DNA from: Flavobacteriaceae bacterium | GTDB lineage: Bacteria > Bacteroidota > Bacteroidia > Flavobacteriales > Flavobacteriaceae | Reading direction: 5' to 3' | DNA length: 64,000 nt | NCBI GenBank assembly: GCA_024643425.1 | Contig: JAHEMY010000002.1 | Location: forward strand, 1-64,000 | Part shown: piece after piece, positions 33,777 to 42,178 of the stretch | Position numbering within the stretch: position 1 is the stretch's first letter | Layout: each line of letters starts with the position of its first letter | Position numbers and translations under genes: made by a program | The notes under the pieces: model-generated | The model's database searches: none | What the model saw: only the letters and a program-made list of their open reading frames with translations | Told to the model about the DNA's origin: nothing

Positions 33777-34847
33777 TTAGTTGGGTTTGGTTAAGATTCC
33801 TTGTTCTTCAAAAATTTTGATCAATTCAAGGGTAAAGTAATCAGCGTCTTCTTTGGAAAGGTGTGATAATTCGGGCAGGTTTAATCCTTGAAGTTGGGGG
33901 TAGTCTTCAAAGTGAATGGCAGGTAATTTTGATTTTATGACCAATGAATCCCAAAATTGTTCTCGAGGGTAATCACGTTGTTCCAATTCCCGATATTTCC
34001 CCATCGATGGACAACGCACCAAAACAATGGTCCCGCCTCGTTGGGTATATTGATCGGCATATGTAAGAAAATAAGTTAGGACATCTTTTCTTTTTAGTTG
34101 AAGGTCCTTCTGCATTTTATCATATTCGGTAGAATCGTTAATCTCCTTTTCCCATTCGTCCAACCCCCATGCTTTAATAACCGAATGCGCCAAAACCGTA
34201 TCGTTGGTTGCCTTCTCGCTCATCGCTACATTGCGATCGACCTCCACATCTTCAAAATTATAAAATGGAGGCTGAATGGGTCCGGGCCGCTCTCCCCAAC
34301 GCGCATTTTTTAGTAAGGTTTTTAGATCAACGTCGTCGCTCCATTCTTCATCGCCATCTCTATAAAAAACAAAGGAACGTTGCAATGGAATTGATAGTTG
34401 TTGATTGATACGCTGAGCATACGTCTGATCGTCAGAATAATCTAAAAGGGTTTTGATGCGCTTCCAAGACCAATCGTCTTCCTTGCTTGCCCAAAAGAAA
34501 ATATCGGGAGCTACTCCAACAACCACCAAGCCTTTATAATTTGTTTCTTCTACCAAGTACCTTAGGGTAGGGAGCGGAGTTGCTCCTTGTGTTCCCAACA
34601 TGATGGGTTCTTTTGTGGAGTGATTTCTCCAAACCTCTTTTTGAATGTCGAATAAGATCCTTGACGAACCTATAAAAACTACTTGGTCTGTTCCAGGAGC
34701 TTTTATTTTATTCATTTGACGGGCCCACAATGCTTTATTGTCGTCAATACCCGTTACTCGACCTTGGGAACGCCAATACCATTCCCAGCCTATAATAAGG
34801 ATTAGCCCAATTCCTAATGCTAAGAAAAAGGTCCTCTTTAAATTCAT
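33777..34847 (-). CDS. SGNH-hydrolase-like partner of the MBOAT acyltransferase
   Basis: A 356-aa protein with one N-terminal membrane anchor (FFLALGIGLILIIGWEW). The first SGNH block is VVFIGSSRILFDI, with the likely nucleophile in GSSR; the residues VVGVAPDIFF and a late LSHLSKEDADYFTLEL supply Asp/His-type positions. AlgJ/AlgX- or DltD-like proteins of this kind take an acetyl group from the MBOAT partner and place it on the polymer in the periplasm. It lies 2 bp upstream of the MBOAT gene, so the pair is a unit. An 82-bp stretch (34848-34929) separates it from the arsenic cluster and holds a TATCTTTA-like box. Confidence 0.82.
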   Translation of the reverse strand: MNLKRTFFLALGIGLILIIGWEWYWRSQGRVTGIDDNKALWARQMNKIKAPGTDQVVFIGSSRILFDIQKEVWRNHSTKEPIMLGTQGATPLPTLRYLVEETNYKGLVVVGVAPDIFFWASKEDDWSWKRIKTLLDYSDDQTYAQRINQQLSIPLQRSFVFYRDGDEEWSDDVDLKTLLKNARWGERPGPIQPPFYNFEDVEVDRNVAMSEKATNDTVLAHSVIKAWGLDEWEKEINDSTEYDKMQKDLQLKRKDVLTYFLTYADQYTQRGGTIVLVRCPSMGKYRELEQRDYPREQFWDSLVIKSKLPAIHFEDYPQLQGLNLPELSHLSKEDADYFTLELIKIFEEQGILTKPN

Positions 34848-34929
34848 GAAAAATTTTTACTGCTACTGAATTTCTTGAATAGAGATAGTGGCATGGTTAG
34901 TTAGTTTATCTAAAGATAAAAAAATTAAC

Positions 34930-35295
34930 TTATCCTTCGTAAAAAATTAATAACAAGGTAATTAGCGCAGGGAGTCCTTGGATAAAAAATATCTTTTTAC
35001 TCACGGTCAAGGCTCCGACGATACCTGCAATTAAAACACAGCATAAAAAGAAAATAGCGACGTAACTGGACCAAAGTTGGTTTTCAATAAAAAAGGTCCA
35101 AAGAAGTCCTGCCGCCAGAAAACCATTATAAAGGCCTTGATTGATCATCATGGATTTGGTTTTTGGAAAAAGCTCTTTTGGAAGACTGCGAAATATTTTA
35201 GGTCCTTTGGTGGTCCAAACAAAAGCTTCTAACCAAAAGAAATAAAGGTGAAGAAAGGCAATGAAACCAATTAGTATTTGAATGAATACTTCCAC
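34930..35295 (-). CDS. DUF1304 family membrane protein
   Basis: A 121-aa protein with four membrane spans (LIGFIAFLHLYFFWLEAFVW, NGFLAAGLLWTF, YVAIFFLCCVLIAGIVGAL, GLPALITLLLIF). The LEAFVW opening and INQGLYNGFLAAGLLW segment are DUF1304 signatures. Function is unknown. It starts 3 bp after the arsenate reductase fusion gene, so it belongs to the arsenic operon, in the place where an arsenite efflux pump is often found; it is too small to be ArsB or Acr3. Confidence 0.9.
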   Translation of the reverse strand: MEVFIQILIGFIAFLHLYFFWLEAFVWTTKGPKIFRSLPKELFPKTKSMMINQGLYNGFLAAGLLWTFFIENQLWSSYVAIFFLCCVLIAGIVGALTVSKKIFFIQGLPALITLLLIFYEG

Positions 35296-35298
35296 ATG

Positions 35299-36204
35299 TT
35301 AAAGTTCTGTTTCTATAAACTTACGACAATATTCCCTTATTTCATTTCGCGCCTTTTCAAAAGCGGCATGCTTTTCTTGATCGCTGCCGGAAACTTTAGA
35401 GGGGTCGAAAAAGTTGTGGTGTAATCGCTTGGCCTTGGGAGCTGGGATAAAAGGGCAATTTTCATTGGCATGATCACAAACGGTAATGATGAAGTCCCAA
35501 TCGATTCCTTGGTACTCATCCACATGATTGGAAGTATGGTTCGATAGGTCGATTCCATCTTCGGCCATGATTGAAACGGCACCAGGATTGAGTCCGTGGG
35601 TTTCAATACCCGCACTAAAGACCTGAATTTTATCGTGGCCAAATCTTTTTAAGTAGCCGTGTGCCATTTGACTCCGGCAGCTGTTTCCTGTACAAAGGAC
35701 TAACACATTTTTCATATAGTGAATGTTTTTACTTCTGCGTTCTAATTCGACGTTATCGTACCAAATTCCATTTCGCTGCGCAATTTTTTCTTTGAGACCT
35801 ACGATTCTAAATCCGCAGGACTCGTGCAAGGCAATACTTTTTGAATTCTGAGGAAAAATACGAGCGACCAAAGTCCAAATCCCCATGCGTTCGCTTTCGT
35901 CAATAAGTTGGGAGAGGAGAACTTTTCCAATTCCTTTGTTCCTAAACTCAGATCCTATGTAGAGCGTGTCTTCCGCTACCCCTTGATAGACCTTCCGACT
36001 AGAAACCGGACTTAAGGCAGCCCAACCGGCAATCTTGCCGGAATAAAGAGCTACCATTCTTCCTTCTTTTAAAAATTTCTGTTCCCATGTTTTTTGATCA
36101 GGGACTTCAGTTTCAAAGGTAGCAATACCGGTGGCAAGACCCTCGGCATAAATTTGAGCGACTTCTTGAAAATATTCAGACCGGTATGGGACTATTTTAA
36201 TCAT
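35299..36204 (-). CDS. fusion of GNAT acetyltransferase (ArsN1-like) and thioredoxin-type arsenate reductase (ArsC)
   Basis: A 301-aa fusion started at the ATG at 36204, which overlaps the upstream stop (TAATG). Residues 1-160 are a GNAT domain of the phosphinothricin/ArsN type: FETEVPDQKTW, VSSRKVYQGVAEDTLYI, RNKGIGKVLL, FPQNSKSIALHESCGFR. Residues 164-301 are a low-molecular-weight phosphatase-like ArsC: CTGNSCR (C171-x5-R177) and the resolving pair CDHANENC (C243, C250). The ArsC half should reduce arsenate to arsenite using thioredoxin. The GNAT half would acetylate an amine, possibly an arsenical such as arsinothricin; that is inferred from family and context. Confidence 0.88.
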   Translation of the reverse strand: MIKIVPYRSEYFQEVAQIYAEGLATGIATFETEVPDQKTWEQKFLKEGRMVALYSGKIAGWAALSPVSSRKVYQGVAEDTLYIGSEFRNKGIGKVLLSQLIDESERMGIWTLVARIFPQNSKSIALHESCGFRIVGLKEKIAQRNGIWYDNVELERRSKNIHYMKNVLVLCTGNSCRSQMAHGYLKRFGHDKIQVFSAGIETHGLNPGAVSIMAEDGIDLSNHTSNHVDEYQGIDWDFIITVCDHANENCPFIPAPKAKRLHHNFFDPSKVSGSDQEKHAAFEKARNEIREYCRKFIETEL

Positions 36205-36689
36205 TAACAGCAACCACCACCCGGGGCGCAGGCTTCAGCAACCGCAGCTGCCGGTTCTGGAATTCCACAGGTTTCTTTTGCTTTACAATCTGTTTTATAG
36301 ACCGAAAGATGAAATTGGAGTTCTTTCTCGGTAACAACCACCTGATCAACAAATAATTGAGCGGTATGGAATTGATCGTTACTATATTCTAGTTTTACTT
36401 CAGCCTCCATATCATAAGGTTTCATTTTACCAACTTTCTTTAAAATCGCATTAGCCTTATAGCAGGACATATAATCTCTTTTCCCAATTTCTGAAGGACT
36501 TTCCCATAATTGAATAATGGTTTCATTCCAAGCATCAGTTCCGCTACCGCAGTCCACAGAATCTATTTTTGTATGTTTTACTTCGGTGATGTGATAATTA
36601 GCGCCGACCCACTTTCCGGGTTGGTATGAAAATAGAAGAGACTTGTCTTTATTGTTGTCGAGGAGTGATAAAAATTCGGATGTTTTCAT
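36204..36689 (-). CDS. DUF6428 family protein of arsenic operons
   Basis: A 161-aa protein whose N-terminal LSLLDNNKDKSLLFSYQ and central DYMSCYKANAILKKVGKMK resemble DUF6428, a family repeatedly found beside arsR in Bacteroidota. The C-terminus is very Cys-rich (KTDCKAKETCGIPEP, then CAPGGGCC), which suggests binding of a thiophilic metalloid. Residues around VDCGSG may add another Cys. It is cytoplasmic with no signal peptide. It starts 10 bp downstream of arsR and its stop overlaps the start of the fusion gene by one base. Confidence 0.85.
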   Translation of the reverse strand: MKTSEFLSLLDNNKDKSLLFSYQPGKWVGANYHITEVKHTKIDSVDCGSGTDAWNETIIQLWESPSEIGKRDYMSCYKANAILKKVGKMKPYDMEAEVKLEYSNDQFHTAQLFVDQVVVTEKELQFHLSVYKTDCKAKETCGIPEPAAAVAEACAPGGGCC

Positions 36690-36699
36690 AATAAATAGC

Positions 36700-37023
36700 T
36701 TAACAGCATTGCGCTGCCGTGGTGTTAAAAAATTGATTTAATAAAGATTGAAATTCGTTGAATCGATCGGCATCTAAACAATAACACAATCGTTTTCCCT
36801 CAAAATTTCCTGTAAGCAATCCGGCATTTCGAATTACTTGAAGGTGTTGTGAGATGGTAGGTTGTGAGAGTCCAATTTCATCCACTAGATCACTGCAGAT
36901 GCAGTCTTGTTGTTTCGCGATGTGTTCCAAGATGGCAACACGTGCAGGGTGAGAAAGCACCTTGGCGATTTCTGCTATTTGCAATTGTGAAGGTGTGTGT
37001 ATCTCTGTTTTAGAGGCTCCCAT
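36700..37023 (-). CDS. arsR: ArsR family metal-responsive repressor
   Basis: A 107-aa winged-helix repressor. It has AKVLSHPARVAILEHIA, the metal-sensing CICSDL (Cys41, Cys43; the ELCVCDL-type site), the recognition helix LSQPTISQHLQVIRNAGLL, then further Cys in RLCYCLD and a terminal CC pair, all suited to As(III) binding. It should repress its own operon and let go on arsenite. A perfect 16-bp palindrome 14 bp upstream of its start is its likely operator. It is the first gene of the cluster running down to DUF1304. Confidence 0.93.
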   Translation of the reverse strand: MGASKTEIHTPSQLQIAEIAKVLSHPARVAILEHIAKQQDCICSDLVDEIGLSQPTISQHLQVIRNAGLLTGNFEGKRLCYCLDADRFNEFQSLLNQFFNTTAAQCC

Positions 37024-37036
37024 AATTATTTAATAA

Positions 37037-37052
37037 TAATATTGCAATATTA
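37037..37052 (-). promoter_or_regulatory. candidate ArsR operator
   Basis: TAATATTGCAATATTA is a perfect 16-bp palindrome, 14 bp before the arsR start codon, with a TA-x2-ATTG box overlapping it on the minus strand. The AT-rich palindrome and the position fit an ArsR operator that blocks transcription. Confidence 0.6.
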
Positions 37053-37067
37053 CGATGATACATTGAA

Positions 37068-37102
37068 ATAAAAAAGCTTTCATTCATTTTTTTGAAAGCT
37101 TT
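37068..37102 (-). terminator. intrinsic terminator of the TM2 gene
   Basis: AAAGCTTTC and GAAAGCTTT form a 9-bp stem, and on the minus strand the second arm runs into a T tract. It ends the gene at 37111 before the arsR promoter. Confidence 0.75.
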
Positions 37103-37110
37103 CGATTATT

Positions 37111-37464
37111 TTAAAACCAAGGACGCTTGTTTACTTGATAGGTTTGATAGAACTCCTCATCACTTTTTGTTAGGTAAATAATTCCTTCGACGATGGGAAT
37201 TATACCACCAATTCCACAGCTAATAATGGAAATAATAATTTGAATGATTCCTTCTTTATTATACCCAAGAATAAACTTATGTATCCCAAAACTTCCCAAT
37301 AATATGGCCAGGATTCCGGCCAAAACTTTTTTGTTTTCGCCGCTGTGGGTGGTTTCATTCCAACGTTCTCTGAATTCGTTTGCGGCTTCTTTGGCCCCAT
37401 CGGCGAATTCCTTGGCAGATTCTTTAAATTCGTCCCCAATATTTTCTTTGTGCTCTTCAGACAT
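37111..37464 (-). CDS. TM2 domain-containing membrane protein
   Basis: A 117-aa protein. The N-terminal half is a charged helix (ESAKEFADGAKEAANEFRERW). The C-terminal half is a TM2 domain: KVLAGILAILLGSFGIHKFIL, a GYNKEGI turn and IIISIISCGIGGIIPIVEGIIYL. TM2 domains make two membrane spans with a D-R-F-type loop and occur in many bacterial membrane proteins of unknown role. Nothing else in the window suggests its function. It is monocistronic, between the VOC gene and the arsenic operon, and ends at a clear terminator. Confidence 0.88.
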   Translation of the reverse strand: MSEEHKENIGDEFKESAKEFADGAKEAANEFRERWNETTHSGENKKVLAGILAILLGSFGIHKFILGYNKEGIIQIIISIISCGIGGIIPIVEGIIYLTKSDEEFYQTYQVNKRPWF

Positions 37465-37534
37465 GGTGCGCTAGATTTAGTTTTGTTAAAAATAGAAAAA
37501 ATTAATCACCTAGGGGTTTCGAGAAAATTGATTT

Positions 37535-37927
37535 TCAGTCGTTATTAAATGCGGAGTCTACAGGCTCCCATAATTCGATTTTATTTCCGTCGTTGTCCAA
37601 AATCCATCCAAATTTGCCATAGTCGTAGGTTTCCATTTCCCCAACGATGGTAACCCCTTCTTCTTTTAGAATCTTAAGCAGCGCTTCTAGGTTTTCGACC
37701 CGATAATTAAACATGAATTCTTTTTTGGAAGGCTCATAGTAATTGGTGTCTTTGGGAAAAGGGCTCCATTGTGTTGAACATTTATTTCCATCAGTATCTT
37801 TCCACCAAAAAGTGCACCCCCAATCGTCGGTTGAAAATCCTAAATGTTTTTGATACCAGTCTTTCGTCTCTTTCGGATTGGTCGTTTTAAAGAAAAGTCC
37901 TCCAATTCCGGTTACTCTTTTTTTCAT
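37535..37927 (-). CDS. VOC family (glyoxalase-like) protein
   Basis: A 130-aa protein of the vicinal-oxygen-chelate fold: GIGGLFFKTTNPKETKDWYQ, LGFSTDDWGCTFWWKDTDGN, ENLEALLKILKEEGVTI and FGWILDNDGNKIELWEP with the usual C-terminal metal-ligand Glu. It may be a bleomycin-type binding protein or a small-molecule isomerase/dioxygenase; the substrate is not visible. It lies directly upstream of the TM2 gene and 2 bp downstream of the DUF1801 gene on the same strand. Confidence 0.88.
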   Translation of the reverse strand: MKKRVTGIGGLFFKTTNPKETKDWYQKHLGFSTDDWGCTFWWKDTDGNKCSTQWSPFPKDTNYYEPSKKEFMFNYRVENLEALLKILKEEGVTIVGEMETYDYGKFGWILDNDGNKIELWEPVDSAFNND

Positions 37928-37929
37928 CG

Positions 37930-38388
37930 TTACTTTTTTTTAAGGTTGTTTTCGTATACTTGGATCCATGCCTTTGGGGTTACTTTTGAAACTAATTGCC
38001 CAATAAGTTCATAGGGGATATCGTCCATTTTTTTAAAACGAACACAACTTTTTCCCATATCCAATTTGGTCTTACAGAATTTTGGATATTCCCCAACGAA
38101 CCAATCTAACAGCTCTTTTTGGGCATACATTCCCATATGGTACAAGGCAATAAAATTCTTTTGAGAAGCAATATTGATAAAAGGTAACGGGAGCTTCGAA
38201 TCACAGTGATAGCCATCCGGATAGATCGAATGAGGGACTACATAGGCAATCATTCCATACCCCATTGTTTCTTGAAATCCTGCAGGGATATTTTGTTTTA
38301 TCGCCTTCCTTATTCTCGAAATGGGTTCTTTTCGCTCTTCGGGAAGCTGATTTATATATTCTTCCGGTGAATTAGCTTCATATTGCAT
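37930..38388 (-). CDS. DUF1801 domain-containing protein
   Basis: A 152-aa protein with the YdhG/DUF1801 layout: NSPEEYINQLPEERKEPI, RKAIKQNIPAGFQETMGYGMIAY (the central M-G-Y-G-M segment is typical), INIASQKNFIALYHMGMY, and KLDMGKSCVRFKKMDDIPYEL near the end. The fold is known from structures but the role is not. It is cytoplasmic. It follows the dehydrogenase gene by 12 bp and precedes the VOC gene by 2 bp, so it belongs to a small operon of minor metabolic genes. Confidence 0.88.
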   Translation of the reverse strand: MQYEANSPEEYINQLPEERKEPISRIRKAIKQNIPAGFQETMGYGMIAYVVPHSIYPDGYHCDSKLPLPFINIASQKNFIALYHMGMYAQKELLDWFVGEYPKFCKTKLDMGKSCVRFKKMDDIPYELIGQLVSKVTPKAWIQVYENNLKKK

Positions 38389-38400
38389 AAGGTTTCTGTG

Positions 38401-39345
38401 TTAAGCCGTGGGATTGAACCGATCCAAAATCTTCTCGACTATCGTCTGGGCCAACTTTTCTTTACTCTCTTTGGTCCATCCGGCGATATGCGGCGTTAAT
38501 AAAACATGATCCATTGCGATAAGTTCTTTCATAGCCTCTGGCATTTCTGCGGTAAAAAGGGTCTCAAAGGACAATTTCTCATACTCAAGCGTATCTAATC
38601 CTGCGCCTAAAATTTTTCCACTTTTCAATGCAGCAACCAAATCGGTGGTCACAACACTTCTCCCTCTCGCGGTGTTTAAAAACCAAAAAGATTTTTTAAA
38701 CTTCTCGATAAATGCTGCATTAATCATTTTATCGGTTAGCGGAGTCCAGGGAGTATGAAGGCTCACCACATCGGCCATGTCAAACAAGGTTTGTAACGAT
38801 ACTTGGGTAGCATCGTTATTCCCCACATCATCGAGGATATCATAGCAAAGGGTCGTACAATCAAAACCGCGCAATTTTCGAGCAAAGGCTTTCCCCATAT
38901 TCCCGTAGCCAATAAGGCCGACAATCTTACCATCTAATTCAACCCCTCGATTCTTTTCTCGATTCCAATGACCGGACTTCACCTCTCGGTCGGCTCGATT
39001 TAAATTATTGAAGAGGGACAACAACATCCCTAAAGTGTGTTCTCCCACCGCATTTCGATTTCCTTCAGGCGCCGCAATAAGGTGTATCCCTTTTTTTTCG
39101 GCATAGGCTTCATCGATGCTTTCCAAGCCTGCACCCACCCGGGCAATAAATTTCAATTGGGTTGCAGCGTCCAAAAATGTTTTGTCGATTTTGAATCGAC
39201 TTCGAATAACAATGCCGTCATATTGGGGGATTATTTTCTCCACGTCTTCTTTGGAAGCAGCATATTCTTGATCGTTGGTAAAACCTGCTTCCTCCAATTG
39301 TTGCAAGAGGAGTGGATGATTCGTATCCAGATGAAGGACTTTCAT
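38401..39345 (-). CDS. D-2-hydroxyacid dehydrogenase (SerA-like)
   Basis: A 314-aa NAD-dependent oxidoreductase. The Rossmann core reads GLIGYGNMGKAFARKLRGF with the later acidic residue YDIL, followed by LHTPWTP, LNTARGRSVV with the catalytic Arg, GLDTLEYE with the Glu, and LLTPHIAGWT with the catalytic His. It interconverts 2-keto and 2-hydroxy acids; phosphoglycerate is a likely substrate by overall resemblance to SerA, but the regulatory ACT domain is missing. It is next to the thioesterase gene (8 bp). Confidence 0.92.
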   Translation of the reverse strand: MKVLHLDTNHPLLLQQLEEAGFTNDQEYAASKEDVEKIIPQYDGIVIRSRFKIDKTFLDAATQLKFIARVGAGLESIDEAYAEKKGIHLIAAPEGNRNAVGEHTLGMLLSLFNNLNRADREVKSGHWNREKNRGVELDGKIVGLIGYGNMGKAFARKLRGFDCTTLCYDILDDVGNNDATQVSLQTLFDMADVVSLHTPWTPLTDKMINAAFIEKFKKSFWFLNTARGRSVVTTDLVAALKSGKILGAGLDTLEYEKLSFETLFTAEMPEAMKELIAMDHVLLTPHIAGWTKESKEKLAQTIVEKILDRFNPTA

Positions 39346-39353
39346 ATGCGGAA

Positions 39354-39746
39354 TTATTGAAACAAAGTACGAATTTCTTCAGGAATTAACGCTGGCTTTT
39401 GTGTTTCAGCATCAATAAAACACCAGGTGGTTTTGGCTTCAATTATTTTTTTGCCGTCGGAGGGGCGTACGATTACATAATGACGCTCACTCTTTACCCG
39501 AGAAGTAGATTCAACCCAGGTTTTTATGTTCAACACATCGCCCAAAAAAGCGGCATTTCGATAATCAATCGTATGTCGTAAAACATACCAGTGGTGCTTT
39601 TGAAGGGATTCACTTGATGCTTTTGTTGTCCAATGTTCTTCTGCAATCTTCAAGCACCAGTCCAAGTACACCAAATTATTTACATGATTCCGACTGTCGA
39701 TGGCATCGGAGGAAACAGTAATGGTTTTTTCAAAAACAGGAGTCAT
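39354..39746 (-). CDS. hotdog-fold acyl-CoA thioesterase (4HBT type)
   Basis: A 130-aa hotdog protein: ITVSSDAIDSRNHVNNLVYLDW, where N-H-V-N-N with Tyr/Asp nearby is the 4HBT catalytic segment, then LRHTIDYRNAAFLGDVLNIKTW and ERHYVIVRPSDGKKIIEA. It probably cleaves acyl-CoA or acyl-ACP thioesters; the chain length is not visible. Its ATG overlaps the stop of the mgtE gene (TAATG), so it is co-translated with it. Confidence 0.88.
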   Translation of the reverse strand: MTPVFEKTITVSSDAIDSRNHVNNLVYLDWCLKIAEEHWTTKASSESLQKHHWYVLRHTIDYRNAAFLGDVLNIKTWVESTSRVKSERHYVIVRPSDGKKIIEAKTTWCFIDAETQKPALIPEEIRTLFQ

Positions 39747-41098
39747 TAAAAACCAAGAATTAATTTGGCGATTAAAAAGTAGATCAGGATACCAAAAACA
39801 TCATTGCTCGTAGTAATGAAAGGACCGGTGGCAACAGCAGGATCGATACCTCTTTTATCCAAAAAGATTGGAATAAAAGTTCCAATTAAAGCTGCCATAA
39901 TAATGACAGAGATAAGTGCAATTCCTATTGTAATTGAGAGAATATATTGAGTCTGAAACAAAAAGTGAGTAACTAAAAAAGCGATAAATGCGATGGCGAT
40001 TCCATTAATGAGTCCCAATAAAAATTCTTTAAAAAGGCGTTGTAAAATATTACCGTCTATCGAATCATTGGCGATACCTTGCACTACAATGGCACTCGAT
40101 TGAACGCCTACATTTCCCGCAGTTGCTTGAATTAAGGGCACAAAACTTAGGAGAATGATGAAATCACCCATAGCGCCATTAAATTGTTCAATGATACTTG
40201 CTGCGCCTAGTCCTCCAAACATACCAATAATTAACCAAGGAAGTCTCGCCTTAGTTAGTTTAAATATACTATCGTCGGCTTCGACATCACTCGAGATACC
40301 GGCCGCCATTTGGTAATCCTTTTCGGCTTCTTCTCTAATAAAATCAACAATATCGTCAATGGTTACTCTACCCACCAGGATTCCTCGATCATCAACCACA
40401 GGAATGGCTTCTAGGTCGTAACGTTGCATTATTCGTGCTACTTCTTCTCCTTCGGTATGAACGTCAACAAAATCTACTTTAGGAATATAAATATCACTTA
40501 TCCGAGCTTTTTCCGGCGCTGTAAGAAGATCTTTTAAAGACAAGCGCCCTTTAAGTTTTCCTTCTTTATCAACCACATAAATCGAATGCACGCGTGTTAC
40601 ATTTTTCGCCTGTCGGCGCATTTCACGCACACATCCTGCCGTGGTCCAAGTTTCTTTTACTTTCACCAATTCCTTCGCCATAAGTCCCCCTGCAGTATCT
40701 TCGTCGTACTTTAAGAGCTCGACAATATCGGCTGCGTGTTCTTCATCCTCGATACGATCGATTACCTTTTTCTGAATGTCGGCATCCAATTCAGAAACCA
40801 CATCGGCAGCATCATCGGTATCCATTTCAGCAAGCTCGCGTGCAATTTCTTTCGGGGAAAGGCGCTCTAGAATTTTTTCTCGAACATCGTCATCGACCTC
40901 CATTAACGCTTCGGAAGTGATGACGCTTTCTAAGGACTTTATTAAATAGGTAGCCTCTTCAGAGTCAAGTTCTTCAAGAATTTCGGCGACATCGGCGAAG
41001 TGAAAATCTTCGAAACTTTTGCGTATAGCATTCCGATCCTTTCGAGCAATGAGTTGCTCAATATGTTCAAGAAATTCAGAAGTTAGTTGAAATGCCAT
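39746..41098 (-). CDS. mgtE: magnesium transporter MgtE
   Basis: A 450-aa protein with the MgtE order: an acidic N-terminal superhelix ([20 protein letters not shown]), paired CBS domains (residues about 135-255; [20 protein letters not shown] and [21 protein letters not shown]), and a five-span pore domain from about 285 with the signature [17 protein letters not shown]. It imports Mg2+ and closes when cytoplasmic Mg2+ binds the CBS part. The start lies 23 bp inside the rsmA gene. Confidence 0.96.
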   Translation of the reverse strand: MAFQLTSEFLEHIEQLIARKDRNAIRKSFEDFHFADVAEILEELDSEEATYLIKSLESVITSEALMEVDDDVREKILERLSPKEIARELAEMDTDDAADVVSELDADIQKKVIDRIEDEEHAADIVELLKYDEDTAGGLMAKELVKVKETWTTAGCVREMRRQAKNVTRVHSIYVVDKEGKLKGRLSLKDLLTAPEKARISDIYIPKVDFVDVHTEGEEVARIMQRYDLEAIPVVDDRGILVGRVTIDDIVDFIREEAEKDYQMAAGISSDVEADDSIFKLTKARLPWLIIGMFGGLGAASIIEQFNGAMGDFIILLSFVPLIQATAGNVGVQSSAIVVQGIANDSIDGNILQRLFKEFLLGLINGIAIAFIAFLVTHFLFQTQYILSITIGIALISVIIMAALIGTFIPIFLDKRGIDPAVATGPFITTSNDVFGILIYFLIAKLILGF

Positions 41099-41867
41099 CG
41101 CTTTCCAGTTTTTGGGTGAGCGTTATGAAGTCTGAAACAGAAAGTTGTTCCGGACGTAGGGCAAATATAGCATCTTCTTTGAGTTTTTCAGAAATGAGGA
41201 AGGTTTTTAAACTATTGCGCAGGGTTTTACGTCTCTGTTGAAAAGCAGTCTTCACTACTTTATACAACCATTTTTCGTCGCAAGGCAAGGTGTAATCCTT
41301 TTTGCGAGTAAGTCGAAGTACACCACTATCGACTTTTGGCGGAGGATTAAAAACTCCGGGACCTACCGTGAATAAATATTCTGCATCGTAAAAGGCCTGC
41401 GTCAATACCGATAAAATTCCGTAGGCCTTACTTCCGTGCTTTTCACAGATGCGCTGGGCTACCTCTTTTTGAAACATTCCAGTAAATTCAGGAATACGTT
41501 CTTTGTGTTCCAGCATTTTAAATACAATCTGCGTCGAAATATTGTAGGGAAAATTTCCAGTGATAGCAAAGGCCTGATTGGGGAAAACAGTGGTGAGATC
41601 CATCTTTAAAAAGTCTCCTTCAACAATGGATAAATTGCTCTGCAGGAAATGTGATTGCAGGTATTCGATGGATTCGGTGTCCAAATCCAGCGCCATTAAT
41701 TGTATGGGCTTTTTCACTAAATATTTGGTAAGGACTCCCATTCCGGGCCCGATTTCCAGGACATTCTGGTAGCCTTCCAGGGTAAGGGTGTTCCCAATCT
41801 TTTCAGCGATGGTTTCGTCGTGAAGGAAATGTTGCCCGAGGTGTTTTTTTGCTCTAACCGATCCCAT
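41076..41867 (-). CDS. rsmA: 16S rRNA dimethyladenosine transferase
   Basis: A 263-aa methyltransferase (KsgA) that dimethylates two adjacent adenines in helix 45 of 16S rRNA. Motifs: [18 protein letters not shown], the SAM loop [15 protein letters not shown], and the catalytic NFPYNIS (motif IV). The C-terminal helical domain holds [13 protein letters not shown]. Its ATG overlaps the stop of the DUF4286 gene (TGATG) and its end overlaps mgtE by 23 bp, so all three are translated together. Confidence 0.97.
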   Translation of the reverse strand: MGSVRAKKHLGQHFLHDETIAEKIGNTLTLEGYQNVLEIGPGMGVLTKYLVKKPIQLMALDLDTESIEYLQSHFLQSNLSIVEGDFLKMDLTTVFPNQAFAITGNFPYNISTQIVFKMLEHKERIPEFTGMFQKEVAQRICEKHGSKAYGILSVLTQAFYDAEYLFTVGPGVFNPPPKVDSGVLRLTRKKDYTLPCDEKWLYKVVKTAFQQRRKTLRNSLKTFLISEKLKEDAIFALRPEQLSVSDFITLTQKLESDGISTNF

Positions 41868-42175
41868 CAGTGCTCGCTTATCACTTCAAGTTCGGTTCGA
41901 AAGGCAATCATTTTTCCCTCGAAGGGTTTGCTTTGCGCTCTCAGGGAGGGTGCATCCTCTATGTAATACTTTTGAAGGGTTTCCTTGTTTTGTGTTCTGT
42001 ATTGAATGGAGTATGTAATTCCGCCCATCTCTTCTTCTACCTGAACGCGGGTCATTAACGCTTTATAGAATTTTCCCGTAGCCAACATAGCCGGGATGTG
42101 TTCCTTTTTCATCCAATCCAGCCATTGGTCGTGCACACTTTCATCGATATTGATGGTAACGTTATAGATATACAT
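41867..42175 (-). CDS. DUF4286 family protein
   Basis: A 102-aa ferredoxin-like-fold protein: [27 protein letters not shown], described by its core [18 protein letters not shown], with [19 protein letters not shown] in the middle and [22 protein letters not shown] at the end. DUF4286 is often encoded next to rsmA in Bacteroidota, as here (one-base overlap), but its role is unknown. It is cytoplasmic. It follows the TPR gene by 3 bp. Confidence 0.9.
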   Translation of the reverse strand: MYIYNVTINIDESVHDQWLDWMKKEHIPAMLATGKFYKALMTRVQVEEEMGGITYSIQYRTQNKETLQKYYIEDAPSLRAQSKPFEGKMIAFRTELEVISEH

Positions 42176-42178
42176 GCT

